Assembly (NCBI RefSeq): GCF_036621135.1 | Contig: NZ_JAZIBG010000028.1 | Coordinates: 496,001 to 560,000 of the forward strand | From: Aquincola agrisoli | GTDB lineage: Bacteria > Pseudomonadota > Gammaproteobacteria > Burkholderiales > Burkholderiaceae_C | Direction of reading: 5' to 3' | DNA length: 64,000 nt | Shown here: positions 50,486 to 58,977 of the stretch, piece after piece | Numbering within the stretch: the stretch's first letter is position 1 | Layout: each line of letters starts with the position of its first letter | The notes under the pieces: model-generated | The model's input: only the letters and a program-made list of their open reading frames with translations | Database searches by the model: none | Told to the model about the DNA's origin: nothing | Translations under genes and position numbers: made by a program

Positions 50486-51538
50486 TCAAACGAGCTTCTT
50501 CAGCAGCTCGGCCTTCTTGGCGCTGAATTCCTCGTCGGTCAGGATGCCCTTGGCCTTCAGGTCGGCCAGCTTCTCGATCGTGGCCATCACCTCGTCGGGC
50601 GCGATGCCCGCCGGGGCCGATGCGGCCGGGGTGGCCCCCGCCGGCGCGGCCGCTCCCTGCCCCTGCAGGCCCTGGCCGAGCTGCTGCGCCATCACCTGGC
50701 CCAGCGCCACGCCGGCGCCCAGGCCCATGGCATCGCCCGCGATGCCGCCGCCCGCCGCCGCGCCCTCGGCGAACTTGGGCAGCGACTGTGCCGTCTGGTA
50801 CTGCATGAACCTGCCCATGTCCTGGCCGACCATGCCCATGCCGATCTTCTGGTCGAGGATCTTCTGCAGCTCTTCCGGCAGCGAGACGTTCTGCACCGTC
50901 ACGCTTTCCAGCGCCAGGCCCAGCGCCGCGAAGGCCGGGCCCGTGGCCTCGCGCAGCTGCGCCGCGAACTCCACCTGGTTGGCCGCGAGGTCGAGGAAGG
51001 GGATGCCGCTGCCCGCCACCGCGTCGCTGATGTGCTGCAACATCAGCCCGCGCAGCTGGCCATCGAGGTCTTCGGCCGTGTAGGTGTCGCGCGTGCCCGA
51101 GATCTGCGTGTGGAACAGCTTGGGGTCGACGACGCGGTAGGCGTAGTTGCCGAAGGCGCGCAGCCGCACGGCGCCGAAGTCCTTGTCGCGGATGGTCACC
51201 GGCTGGCTCGTGCCCCAGCGGCGGTCGACCTGCTGGCGCGTGCTGAAGAAGTAGACGTCGCTCTTGAACGGACTCTGGAACAGCTTGTCCCAGTGCTTCA
51301 GGTAGGTGAGCACCGGCAGCGTCTGCGTCGTCAGACTGTGCATGCCGGGGCCGAAGACGTCGGCCGCCTGGCCTTCGTTGACGAACATCGCGAGCTGCGA
51401 TTCGCGCACCGTGAGCGAGGCGCCGTTCTGGATCTCGCGGTCCTGCATCGGGAACCGCCACGCCAGCACGCCGTCGCGCGCCTCGGTCCACTCGATGATG
51501 TCGATGAACTGCTTCTTGATGAAATCCATCAGCGCCAT
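50486..51538 (-). CDS. SPFH/band-7 virion-core-like protein with SHOCT C-terminus
   Basis: This 350-residue protein begins MALMDFIKKQFIDIIEWTEA and has an SPFH fold (LTVRESQLAMFVNEGQAADV, YAYRVVDPKLFHTQISGTRD). A coiled region with Gly-rich MGLGAGVALGQVMAQQLGQG follows, then a C-terminal SHOCT helix pair (ATIEKLADLKAKGILTDEEF). SPFH proteins scaffold membrane microdomains. It is the first gene of the SPFH–DUF4178–DUF350–aminopropyltransferase–oxidase operon and probably localises the complex. It is divergent from the UbiH-like gene. Confidence 0.88.
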   Translation of the reverse strand: MALMDFIKKQFIDIIEWTEARDGVLAWRFPMQDREIQNGASLTVRESQLAMFVNEGQAADVFGPGMHSLTTQTLPVLTYLKHWDKLFQSPFKSDVYFFSTRQQVDRRWGTSQPVTIRDKDFGAVRLRAFGNYAYRVVDPKLFHTQISGTRDTYTAEDLDGQLRGLMLQHISDAVAGSGIPFLDLAANQVEFAAQLREATGPAFAALGLALESVTVQNVSLPEELQKILDQKIGMGMVGQDMGRFMQYQTAQSLPKFAEGAAAGGGIAGDAMGLGAGVALGQVMAQQLGQGLQGQGAAAPAGATPAASAPAGIAPDEVMATIEKLADLKAKGILTDEEFSAKKAELLKKLV

Positions 51539-51594
51539 TCGATCGCTCCCTCTCGTTACAGGCATGGCCCGCGTGGCGGCGAATAATACGCGGC

Positions 51595-52836
51595 GTGACC
51601 CCTGACCAACCGCTCCATCTGGCCATCGTCGGCGCCGGGCCGGCGGGCCTCGCGCTCGCGCTGCTGGCCGCCCGCAGCCTGCCCGACGCGCAGGTCTCGC
51701 TCTTCGACGCGCGGCCCGCGGACCGCGACGTCTCCGCCGATCCGCGCACGCTCGCGCTGGCACTGGGCAGCGTGCACCTGCTGCAGCGGCTGGGGGCCTG
51801 GGACGCCACGCAGGCGCAGCCGATCGACGAGGTGCACGTCTCGCAGCAGCCGCCCACGCTGGGCTCGACGCTGCTGGCGCCGCAGGTGCGGCTGCGGGCC
51901 GCCGACCAGGGCGTGCCCATGCTGGGCGCCGTGCTGAGCTACGGCGCGCTGGTCGCGCCGCTGCAGCGGGTCTGGGAGGCCGAAGCCGCCGCGGCGCCGC
52001 AGCGCCTGCACACCCGGTTCGGCACGCCGGTGGCCGCGCTGAAGGACGTGCCGCACGGCGTGGAGCTCGATGCCGGCGTCGCCGAGCGCTTCGACCTCGC
52101 GGTGATCGCCGAAGGCGGCGTGTTCGCCGACCGTGTCGCCGTGCCCGCCGGGCGCGGCCGGCGGCTGGCGCACGACTACGGCCAGACGGCGTGGGTCGGC
52201 ACCGTGACGCTGGAAGGCGGCCGCCCCGGCATGGCGGTCGAGCGCTTCACGCGCCACGGACCCGCCGCGCTGCTGCCACTGCGGCCCGGCATCGACGGCG
52301 GGCAGCGCGCGGCGCTGGTGTGGTGCGTGCCGGGTGACGACGACCCGGTGGCGGAACTTGACGACACGCAGCGCGTCGCGGTGCTGAACACGCTGTTCCC
52401 GCCCGAGGTGGGGCGCGTGGCGGCGGTGTCGCCGCTCAAGCACTTCGCGCTCGGGCTGGCGGCCGAACGCACGCTGGTGCGCGGCCGGCAGATCCGCATC
52501 GGCAATGCGGCGCAGACGCTGCACCCGGTGGCCGGGCAAGGGCTCAACCTGGGCCTGCGCGACGCCTACGCGCTGGCCGAATCGCTGCGCCGCACGACCG
52601 AGGCCGCGCGGCTGGCGCGGCGTGCGCCGGACCTCGACGCCGCGCTGCGCCAGGTGGAGTGGCAGCGCGCCCCCGACCGGTGGGCGATGATCGCCGCGAC
52701 CGACTTCCTGGCCCGCAGCTTCACCTGGCAGTGGCCCGGGATGGGTGCGGCGCGCGGGCTGGGGCTGGCGCTGCTGGACAAGCTGCCGCCCGTCAAGAAG
52801 GCCCTCGCGCGGCAGATGATGTTCGGGCGCCGGTAG
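51595..52836 (+). CDS. UbiH/UbiF/COQ6-family FAD monooxygenase
   Basis: This 413-residue flavoprotein has the FAD-binding start LAIVGAGPAGLALALLAARS, the DG-like region LAVIAEGGVFADR and the second FAD motif IRIGNAAQTLHPVAGQGLNL GLRDAYALAE. The family hydroxylates the ubiquinone ring. The start is GTG 51595. It is divergent from the SPFH gene with a 56-bp shared promoter gap. The usual GNAAH is GNAAQ here. It may be ubiquinone-specific or another aromatic hydroxylase; no other ubi genes lie nearby. Confidence 0.85.
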   Translation: MTPDQPLHLAIVGAGPAGLALALLAARSLPDAQVSLFDARPADRDVSADPRTLALALGSVHLLQRLGAWDATQAQPIDEVHVSQQPPTLGSTLLAPQVRLRAADQGVPMLGAVLSYGALVAPLQRVWEAEAAAAPQRLHTRFGTPVAALKDVPHGVELDAGVAERFDLAVIAEGGVFADRVAVPAGRGRRLAHDYGQTAWVGTVTLEGGRPGMAVERFTRHGPAALLPLRPGIDGGQRAALVWCVPGDDDPVAELDDTQRVAVLNTLFPPEVGRVAAVSPLKHFALGLAAERTLVRGRQIRIGNAAQTLHPVAGQGLNLGLRDAYALAESLRRTTEAARLARRAPDLDAALRQVEWQRAPDRWAMIAATDFLARSFTWQWPGMGAARGLGLALLDKLPPVKKALARQMMFGRR

Positions 52837-52838
52837 AT

Positions 52839-52950
52839 CGGGCACCCGGTGGAATGGGGCACCCGGCGCTGGCCCGCGGGGGATGGGGCACCCGGCGTCA
52901 CGGGTACATGCCGCCACCCGCCGGGCGGGCACCACGGCCCGCCACGCCTC
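52839..52950. repeat. Degenerate copies of the 89-bp intergenic repeat
   Basis: Units start at 52839 (ATCGGGCACCCGG), 52853 (ATGGGGCACCCGGCGCTGGC) and 52882 (ATGGGGCACCCGGCG). The second fuses the beginning and end of the 89-bp unit. The third keeps the decayed GTAC-centred palindrome and ACCCGCC…GGCGGG. As at 11219 they follow a TAG stop directly and fill a convergent gap. Nothing else is seen up to 52976. Confidence 0.75.
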
Positions 52951-52976
52951 GGGGTCCGCACCCTGCCCTCTTGGGC

Positions 52977-53837
52977 CTACGCCGCCGCGGCGTCCTCCTG
53001 GCCGGCGCGTTCCAGCGTCGGCTTCACGCTGTCCAGCGCGCCGCCGCCGTCGCACGGGATCACCGCGCCGGAGACGTAGCCGGCATACGGCGACGCAAGG
53101 AACAGCGCCAGGTTGGCGATGTCGTCGGTGCTGCCAAAGCGCTGCAGCGGCACCGCGGCCACCGCCGCCTCGCGGGCCACCGCGTCGGGCGCCATCAGCT
53201 TGCGGAAGCCCTCGGTGCCCTCGATCGGCCCCGGCGAGATCGCATTGACCCGCACTCCTTCGCCGCCCCACTCCAGCGCCAGCACGCGGGTGAGCTGGTC
53301 GACGCCGGCCTTGGCCGCGCAGGCATGCGCCTGGTAGCGCATCGGCACCGCCGACTGGGGCGCCGTGATGTTGATCACCGACGCCCCAGGCCTGCGCAGG
53401 TGCGGGTAGGCCTGCCGCAGCACGTTGAAGCTGCCGATCAGGTCGATGTCGACCACCACGCGGAACCCGTTGGCCGACATGGCCTTGGCCTCGCACAGGA
53501 AGTTGCCGGCCGCGCCGGAGACCAGCACGTCGATCGGGCCGAACCGCGCCGCGGCCTCCTCGAAGGCGCGGCCGACCTCGTCGAACTCGCGCACGTCCGC
53601 GCAGACGCCGTGCACGGCAGCCGCTCCTTCGGGCGAGCGCGCCAGCGACGGCATGGCAGCCAGCGCCTCGACGGCGGCCTGCACGTTGTAGGGCCGGCGG
53701 CTGGCCACGCTGACCTGCGCCCCCTGGCGCACGAACGCCTGCGCGATGCCGAAGTTGATGCCCGTCGTGCCGCCGAAGACGAAGACGTGGCGTCCGGTGA
53801 AATCGAGGTTGAGCTGCACATCGCCTCCTGCCGTCAT
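52977..53837 (-). CDS. SDR-family oxidoreductase, 2,4-dienoyl-CoA-reductase-like
   Basis: This 286-residue Rossmann enzyme has the nucleotide site VFVFGGTTGINFGIAQAFVR and SGAAGNFLCEAKAMSANGFR. Its active-site strand reads VINITAPQSAVPMRYQAHAC, then AAKAGVDQLTRVLALEWG and VNAISPGPIEGTEG. The usual Tyr of YxxxK is not in place but the Lys is kept, as in dienoyl-CoA-reductase-type SDRs. The ATG at 53837 overlaps the ligase stop, so it ends the ketone-carboxylase operon. It may reduce an acyl-CoA intermediate. Confidence 0.85.
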   Translation of the reverse strand: MTAGGDVQLNLDFTGRHVFVFGGTTGINFGIAQAFVRQGAQVSVASRRPYNVQAAVEALAAMPSLARSPEGAAAVHGVCADVREFDEVGRAFEEAAARFGPIDVLVSGAAGNFLCEAKAMSANGFRVVVDIDLIGSFNVLRQAYPHLRRPGASVINITAPQSAVPMRYQAHACAAKAGVDQLTRVLALEWGGEGVRVNAISPGPIEGTEGFRKLMAPDAVAREAAVAAVPLQRFGSTDDIANLALFLASPYAGYVSGAVIPCDGGGALDSVKPTLERAGQEDAAAA

Positions 53838-55828
53838 CCGAGCACCTGCTCCCGTGCGAAACCCGCGAACCAGTCCAGCGCCGCCGGATCGGCCATGGCA
53901 TCGCGGCTGGCCACCGCGGCGGGCGGCCAGCCCATCAACAGCTTGCGCACCGGCACCTCCATCTTCTTGCCCGTCAGCGTGTAGGGGATCGCGTCGACCT
54001 GGACCATGCGGTCGGGCACGTGGCGCGGGCTGCACTGGGTGCGCAGCCGTTGCGCGATGCGCTCGCGCAGCGCGACGTCCAGCACCCGGCCGGGGGCCAG
54101 ACGCAGGAACAGCGGCATGTAGAACTGCCCGCCCGGCTGCTCGCAGCACACCACCAGGCTGTCAGCCACCTCGTCCAGCTCCTCCACCACGCGGTAGATC
54201 TCCGCCGACCCGATGCGAACGCCGTGGCGGTTCAGCGTCGAATCAGAGCGGCCGTGGATGTAGCAGCCGCCGCGCTCGTTGATGCGGATGAAGTCGCCGT
54301 GCCGCCACACGCCGGGGAAGTGCTCGAAGTACGCCTCGCGGTAGCGGGCATCGTCCGGGTCGTTCCAGAACCGGATCGGCATCGACGGGAACGGCCGCGT
54401 CACCACCAGCTCGCCAACCTCGCCGTGCAGCTCGCGGCCCGCGTCGTCCCACACCTGCACGGCCATGCCGAGCATGCGGGCCTGGATCTCGCCGGCATAC
54501 ACCGGCAGCAGCGGCGAGGCGCCGACGAAGCCGCTGCAGATCTCGGTGCCGCCGGACTGCGAGGTCACCCACAGGTCGCGCTTGACGCACTCGTAGAGCC
54601 ATCCGAAGGTCTCCGGCGTGCTCGGCGCGCCGCTGACGATGACCGACTCCAGCGCCGACAGGTCGAAGACCTCGCCCGGGCGCAGGCCGGCTTTTTCCAT
54701 GTGCTGCACGTAGGTCGGGCTGGCGCCGAAGCAGGTGGTGCGCGTCTCGGCCGCCAGCTGCCACAGGAAGCCGGGGTCGGGGTGCATCGGGCTGCCGTCG
54801 TAGAGCACCGCGGCGGCGCCGGTGAGCAGCGCCGCGACCAGCAGGTTCCACATCATCCACCCGGTGGTGCTGTAGAAGAACATCACCGCGCCCGGCCCGA
54901 GGTTGAGGTGCAGGTGCATCAGCTTCAGGTGCTCGGCCAGCATGCCGGCGTGGCCGTGCACGATGGCCTTGGGCAGGCCGGTCGTGCCCGAGGAGAACAC
55001 CACCCACAGCGGATGGTCGTGCGCCACGCGCTCGAAGCGGAAGCCGGCGCGCGGCACCTCGGGATGGTCGAGCCACGAGGCCCAGGTCTCGAGCCCCGCG
55101 ATCGCCGGCGGGGCGCCGCCGGGGTCGAGGCAGGGCAGCCACAGCACACGCTCCAGCGAGGGCAGCGCCGCGGCGATCTCGGCCGCCTCCGCCCGGCGGT
55201 CGATGCACTTGCCGGCGAAGCGGTAGCCGTCGGCGGCCAGCAGCACCTTGGGCGCGATCTGCGCGAAGCGGTCGACGACCGTGCGCACGCCGAACTCGAT
55301 GGCCGCCGACGACCACACCGCGCCGATCGCCACCGTCGCGATCATCGCCACCGCCGTCTCCGGCACGTTGGGCATGTAGGAAACGACCCGGTCGCCGGGC
55401 CCGACCCCCATCGCCCGCAGCCGCGTCGCGACGATGCGCACCTGCCGCCCCAGTTCCTGCCAGCTCATCGCGCCCCGCGGGCGCGCCTCGCCCAGGTGGT
55501 GGAAGGCGGGGGCGCCCGGCGCGGCATCGGCCTCGTGCAGCAGCAGGTGCTCGGCGTAGTTGACACGCGCACCGGTGAACCAGCGTGCGCCCCGCAGGCC
55601 CTCGCCCACCAGCACCGGCTCGGCGGCGCCGTCGTGGCGCACGTCGAAGTACGACCAGATCGAGCGCCAGAACGCCTGGCTTTCGTCGATCGACCAGCGC
55701 CACAGCGCCGCGTAGTCGGGCAGGTCCAGGCCGTGGCGCTCGCGCAGCCAGTCCATGTAGCGCGCCATCTGCGATTCGGCCGCGAACGCGGCACGCGGCG
55801 TCCACAGGCGTTGTCCCTCGGCAATCAT
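53834..55828 (-). CDS. Acetoacetate–CoA ligase family (possible benzoylacetate-CoA ligase)
   Basis: This 664-residue AMP-forming ligase has LWVVFSSGTTGLPKAIVHGH (P-loop), MFFYSTTGWMMWNLLVAAL, SQSGGTEICSGFVGASPLLP and the C-terminal lysine motif DAIPYTLTGKKMEVPVRKLL. The family activates acetoacetate to acetoacetyl-CoA; Bal of Aromatoleum, which follows acetophenone carboxylase, is a relative. It sits directly after the five carboxylase genes, so it should activate the beta-keto acid they make. ATG 55828, 44 bp after the small-subunit stop. Confidence 0.9.
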   Translation of the reverse strand: MIAEGQRLWTPRAAFAAESQMARYMDWLRERHGLDLPDYAALWRWSIDESQAFWRSIWSYFDVRHDGAAEPVLVGEGLRGARWFTGARVNYAEHLLLHEADAAPGAPAFHHLGEARPRGAMSWQELGRQVRIVATRLRAMGVGPGDRVVSYMPNVPETAVAMIATVAIGAVWSSAAIEFGVRTVVDRFAQIAPKVLLAADGYRFAGKCIDRRAEAAEIAAALPSLERVLWLPCLDPGGAPPAIAGLETWASWLDHPEVPRAGFRFERVAHDHPLWVVFSSGTTGLPKAIVHGHAGMLAEHLKLMHLHLNLGPGAVMFFYSTTGWMMWNLLVAALLTGAAAVLYDGSPMHPDPGFLWQLAAETRTTCFGASPTYVQHMEKAGLRPGEVFDLSALESVIVSGAPSTPETFGWLYECVKRDLWVTSQSGGTEICSGFVGASPLLPVYAGEIQARMLGMAVQVWDDAGRELHGEVGELVVTRPFPSMPIRFWNDPDDARYREAYFEHFPGVWRHGDFIRINERGGCYIHGRSDSTLNRHGVRIGSAEIYRVVEELDEVADSLVVCCEQPGGQFYMPLFLRLAPGRVLDVALRERIAQRLRTQCSPRHVPDRMVQVDAIPYTLTGKKMEVPVRKLLMGWPPAAVASRDAMADPAALDWFAGFAREQVLG

Positions 55829-55872
55829 CGCCGTCCTCCTGAGTGTTCTTGCCGTACTTGCGCCCCGCCGCG

Positions 55873-56700
55873 TCAGTTCAACCGGGCCAGCCGGTCGAGC
55901 ACACGTTCGGGTTCGATCCAGTCGGGGATCTCGGCGTAGTGGAAGGCCGGCCCCGGCAGCATGCCGGCGCCGTCCCAGAACGCGGCGGGCTGCAGCGCCC
56001 CCCACGAAGCCCCGGGCAGCGGGCCCGGTGCGATGACGAACTGCAGCCCGGCCTCGCCGCCGCGGTAGCGGCCCGCCGGCACGAGCAGGCCGGCGTCCCA
56101 GCGGTACTGCCCGGCCACGTTCAGCACCGAGCGGTAGCACTCGATGCCTGCCGCGTCGCCGGGCTCCGTGGCGGCCGATTCGGCGAGCAGCAGCACGTCG
56201 AGCCCCGCGCCCGCGAAGCTGCGCAGGAAGTCCGCGATGTACAGCGACGCGCCGTCGGCCTCGTCCTCGCCCACCTCGGCCTCGGTGCGGTGGGCGGCGC
56301 GGAACGCGTCACCCACCCAGCGCCGCGGCGAGGGGCAGGCCAGCGCCAGCACGGCGCCGGGCAGCCCGGCCCGCACGCCCCCGGCCAGGTCGGCCATGTG
56401 GCGCCGCAGCCCCTCGTCGGCCAGCAGCGTGCGCAGCGGCGCGAGGGGGCGCGCCTTCGCCGCCATCGCCTCGCGCAGCAGCGGGTGCGCCTCGAGCCAC
56501 GCATCGCAGACCGCGTCGACCGGCAGCGTCACCACGTCGGAGCGCAGCAGGCCCTGTGCCTTGCGGTACCAGGCGATGCAGGCCGCGGTGTCGCGCCACG
56601 GCGCACGGCCGCCGGCCAGCAGCCGGCCGGCATACTGCGTGTACTCCAGCCAGCGCAGCCGGTGCGCGCCGGCCGAGAAGCGGTCGCTGAACAAGCCCAT
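55873..56700 (-). CDS. Small accessory subunit of acetophenone-carboxylase-type enzyme (Apc5/ApcE-like)
   Basis: This 275-residue protein (MGLFSDRFSAGAHRLRWLEY, then YRKAQGLLRSDVVTLPVDAV) has no familiar catalytic motif. Its size and place at the end of the carboxylase genes match the fifth subunit of acetophenone carboxylase. It starts 13 bp after the HyuB-like stop. A weak alternative is a free-standing protein of unknown function. Confidence 0.65.
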   Translation of the reverse strand: MGLFSDRFSAGAHRLRWLEYTQYAGRLLAGGRAPWRDTAACIAWYRKAQGLLRSDVVTLPVDAVCDAWLEAHPLLREAMAAKARPLAPLRTLLADEGLRRHMADLAGGVRAGLPGAVLALACPSPRRWVGDAFRAAHRTEAEVGEDEADGASLYIADFLRSFAGAGLDVLLLAESAATEPGDAAGIECYRSVLNVAGQYRWDAGLLVPAGRYRGGEAGLQFVIAPGPLPGASWGALQPAAFWDGAGMLPGPAFHYAEIPDWIEPERVLDRLARLN

Positions 56701-56713
56701 GGCGCCCTCCCGG

Positions 56714-58960
56714 TCAGGCCTGCGCCTGCAGTGCGGCCAGCCGCGACTCCAGCTCGGCGATGCGCAGGTCCTTGGGGTCGGGCATGTACACGCCCTGCAG
56801 CTGGTCCGCGTCCATCACGATGCGCTGGCCCGCGCTGGTGGCGTAGATGCGCCGCGGGTCGTCCCAGCTGCCGAAGTACGGCAGGTGGGCCGGCGGCTCG
56901 GCGGTGACCCAGCGGGCGCAGAACTCGTCGAACGGCACGCCGCGCGCGATGCGCTCGCGCCGGTAGGCGGCGCGGCGCTCGATGGTGGCCTCCTCGTCGA
57001 CGACCAGGGTCTCCGGGTCGCACACCACCTGGTAGATGTCGAGCGCGTTCTCGTGTGACATCAGGTCCTCGGCCAGGTCCTTGGCCACCAACGCCGGGTC
57101 GCGTTCGAGCACGTCGCCGTAGCCGCCGCCCGAGCCCTGGCAGATCATGTAGACCTCGCCCTCGTTGCACAGCTCGAAGGTCATGCCCATGTCGTTGCTG
57201 CTGTACTGCGCGCCGGCGATGGGCCGCTCGTTCATCAGCTTGACGATGTCGAACACCTCGACCGCCTTCGGGTTCTCCTTCAGCACCTCGAAGATGTTGA
57301 TGCCCTTGATCTTCATCAGCTGGTAGGAGGGGCACGAATAGCCGCCGAAGAGGCCCTGCGCCGACGGGAACTTCGAGCCCTCGCAGCCGGTCATGAAGCC
57401 CCACATGCTGGAGCCGCGGGCGGTGGCGATCTGCTCGTAGCCCATGCCGGCGCGGTACTTGCCCCAGCCGATGCGGTCCTTGGCCAGGCGCTGCGCGCCG
57501 AGGCGGATGATGGGCGTGTCCTCCTCGCTCACCTCGTGCTCGCCGGTGTCGCACATGAAGCCGAAGACCGGCGAGATGGAGTGCTCGCCATCGGCGTTGC
57601 TGCGCGCGCCCTGGCCGTTGCCGTTGATGTCGGCGCAGAAGTTGCCCGTGACGTCGCCGTGCTGCGTGAGGCCGCCGTAGATGAAGGTGGCCGCCTGGTC
57701 GTACTGCGATGCGATCACCGCCGAATAGCGGTACGGCAGGCTGTAGTTCAGCTTGCTCATCGGGATGGTCCAGACCACGCAGGCCTTGAACAGCGGCATC
57801 AGGCTCATGGCCTGCGGCATCTCGCCCTCGGCGTCGATGATCGAGTTGCGGTCGGTCAGCACCTCGATCGGCGACAACACCGCCATCGTGTGCGGCAGGT
57901 CGGGCCAGATGTTCTGCAGCAGCCCCGTGCACAGCGCGGCCTTGAACGAGGCGATGTTGGTGTTGACCGACCGGTTCATGAACTGCGGCGCCGTGCCGCG
58001 GAAGTCCAGCGTCATGCGGTCGCCCTTGACGGTGATCGCCAGCGAGATCTTCTGCATCGCGTTCTCGCGCAGCGTCGAGTCCATGAACTGCACGACGCGC
58101 GTGGTGCCGTCGGGCAGCTCGGCGATGCGTCGGCGCATCTCGGTCTCCACGTCCTCGAGGTGCATGCGCAGCGTGCCGGTGAGCACGTCCTTGCCGAACT
58201 GGTCGAGGATCGCGATGACACGCTCGCGCAGCCGCATCACCGCATGCAGCTTGACCTTCATGTCCTCGAGCTGCAGCTTCGGGTCGCGCACCGAGTTCTG
58301 CAGGAAGGTCACCAGGTCGCGCTTGAGCTGGAAGTTCTCGACGACCTTGAAGGGCGGCATCTTGATGCCTTCGTCGTACTTACTCAGCGCCGCCGCCGGC
58401 AGGCCGCCCGGCTCGCAGGCGCCGTTCTCGCCCTCGTGGATCGTCGAGCTGAGCCAGCAGATGAGTTCGCCCTTGTAGAAGAGCGGCATCATCATCGACT
58501 GGTCGGTGTTGTGGATGCCGCCGTAGCGCGCGTCGTTGTGGATGAAGCCGTCGCCGTCGCGCACGCCCACCGTCGGGTCGTCGATCCAGTTCTTGATGAT
58601 GAAGCGGATCGGGTAGAAGCAGCAGGCCGCGAACGCGATCACCCCGTGCGGCGCGATCATCGCCAGGTCGCCCTGGGCGGTGTAGATGCCGGTCACCAGG
58701 TCGCCCCACTTGGCGCCCGGCGCCGCGCCCATCTGGTTGACCATCGTGTACGCCTCGGACAGCGCCGCGTTGATCAGCCCGCGCACGTGGTGCACCTGGT
58801 GCGGGTCGATGCCGCGGGCCAGCGCGGCCTCCTCGGCCTCGGAGCGCTTCGATACGCCGTGGTTGCGCATGATCTCCGGATCAGGCCCGAGGAACAGCGT
58901 GTTGTCGGCCAGGAACTTGTCGAGCAGCGCCCGGTCGTCTGCGGTGGTGTGGTCTTGCAT
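56714..58960 (-). CDS. HyuB-like carboxylase subunit (acetophenone/acetone carboxylase type)
   Basis: This 748-residue protein belongs to the hydantoinase-B/acetone-carboxylase family (DGFIHNDARYGGIHNTDQSM, MPLFYKGELICWLSSTIHEG, TTRVVQFMDSTLRENAMQ, RSNADGEHSISPVFGFMCDT GEHEV, GQGSGGGYGDVLERDPAL as CQGSGGGYGD). It pairs with HyuA-like subunits to carboxylate a ketone with ATP-derived phosphate transfer. The C-terminus adds a short coiled coil (LRIAELESRLAALQAQA). The gene lies 17 bp after the HyuA-like gene. Confidence 0.88.
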   Translation of the reverse strand: MQDHTTADDRALLDKFLADNTLFLGPDPEIMRNHGVSKRSEAEEAALARGIDPHQVHHVRGLINAALSEAYTMVNQMGAAPGAKWGDLVTGIYTAQGDLAMIAPHGVIAFAACCFYPIRFIIKNWIDDPTVGVRDGDGFIHNDARYGGIHNTDQSMMMPLFYKGELICWLSSTIHEGENGACEPGGLPAAALSKYDEGIKMPPFKVVENFQLKRDLVTFLQNSVRDPKLQLEDMKVKLHAVMRLRERVIAILDQFGKDVLTGTLRMHLEDVETEMRRRIAELPDGTTRVVQFMDSTLRENAMQKISLAITVKGDRMTLDFRGTAPQFMNRSVNTNIASFKAALCTGLLQNIWPDLPHTMAVLSPIEVLTDRNSIIDAEGEMPQAMSLMPLFKACVVWTIPMSKLNYSLPYRYSAVIASQYDQAATFIYGGLTQHGDVTGNFCADINGNGQGARSNADGEHSISPVFGFMCDTGEHEVSEEDTPIIRLGAQRLAKDRIGWGKYRAGMGYEQIATARGSSMWGFMTGCEGSKFPSAQGLFGGYSCPSYQLMKIKGINIFEVLKENPKAVEVFDIVKLMNERPIAGAQYSSNDMGMTFELCNEGEVYMICQGSGGGYGDVLERDPALVAKDLAEDLMSHENALDIYQVVCDPETLVVDEEATIERRAAYRRERIARGVPFDEFCARWVTAEPPAHLPYFGSWDDPRRIYATSAGQRIVMDADQLQGVYMPDPKDLRIAELESRLAALQAQA

Positions 58961-58977
58961 GGATGTCCCCTCGTTGC

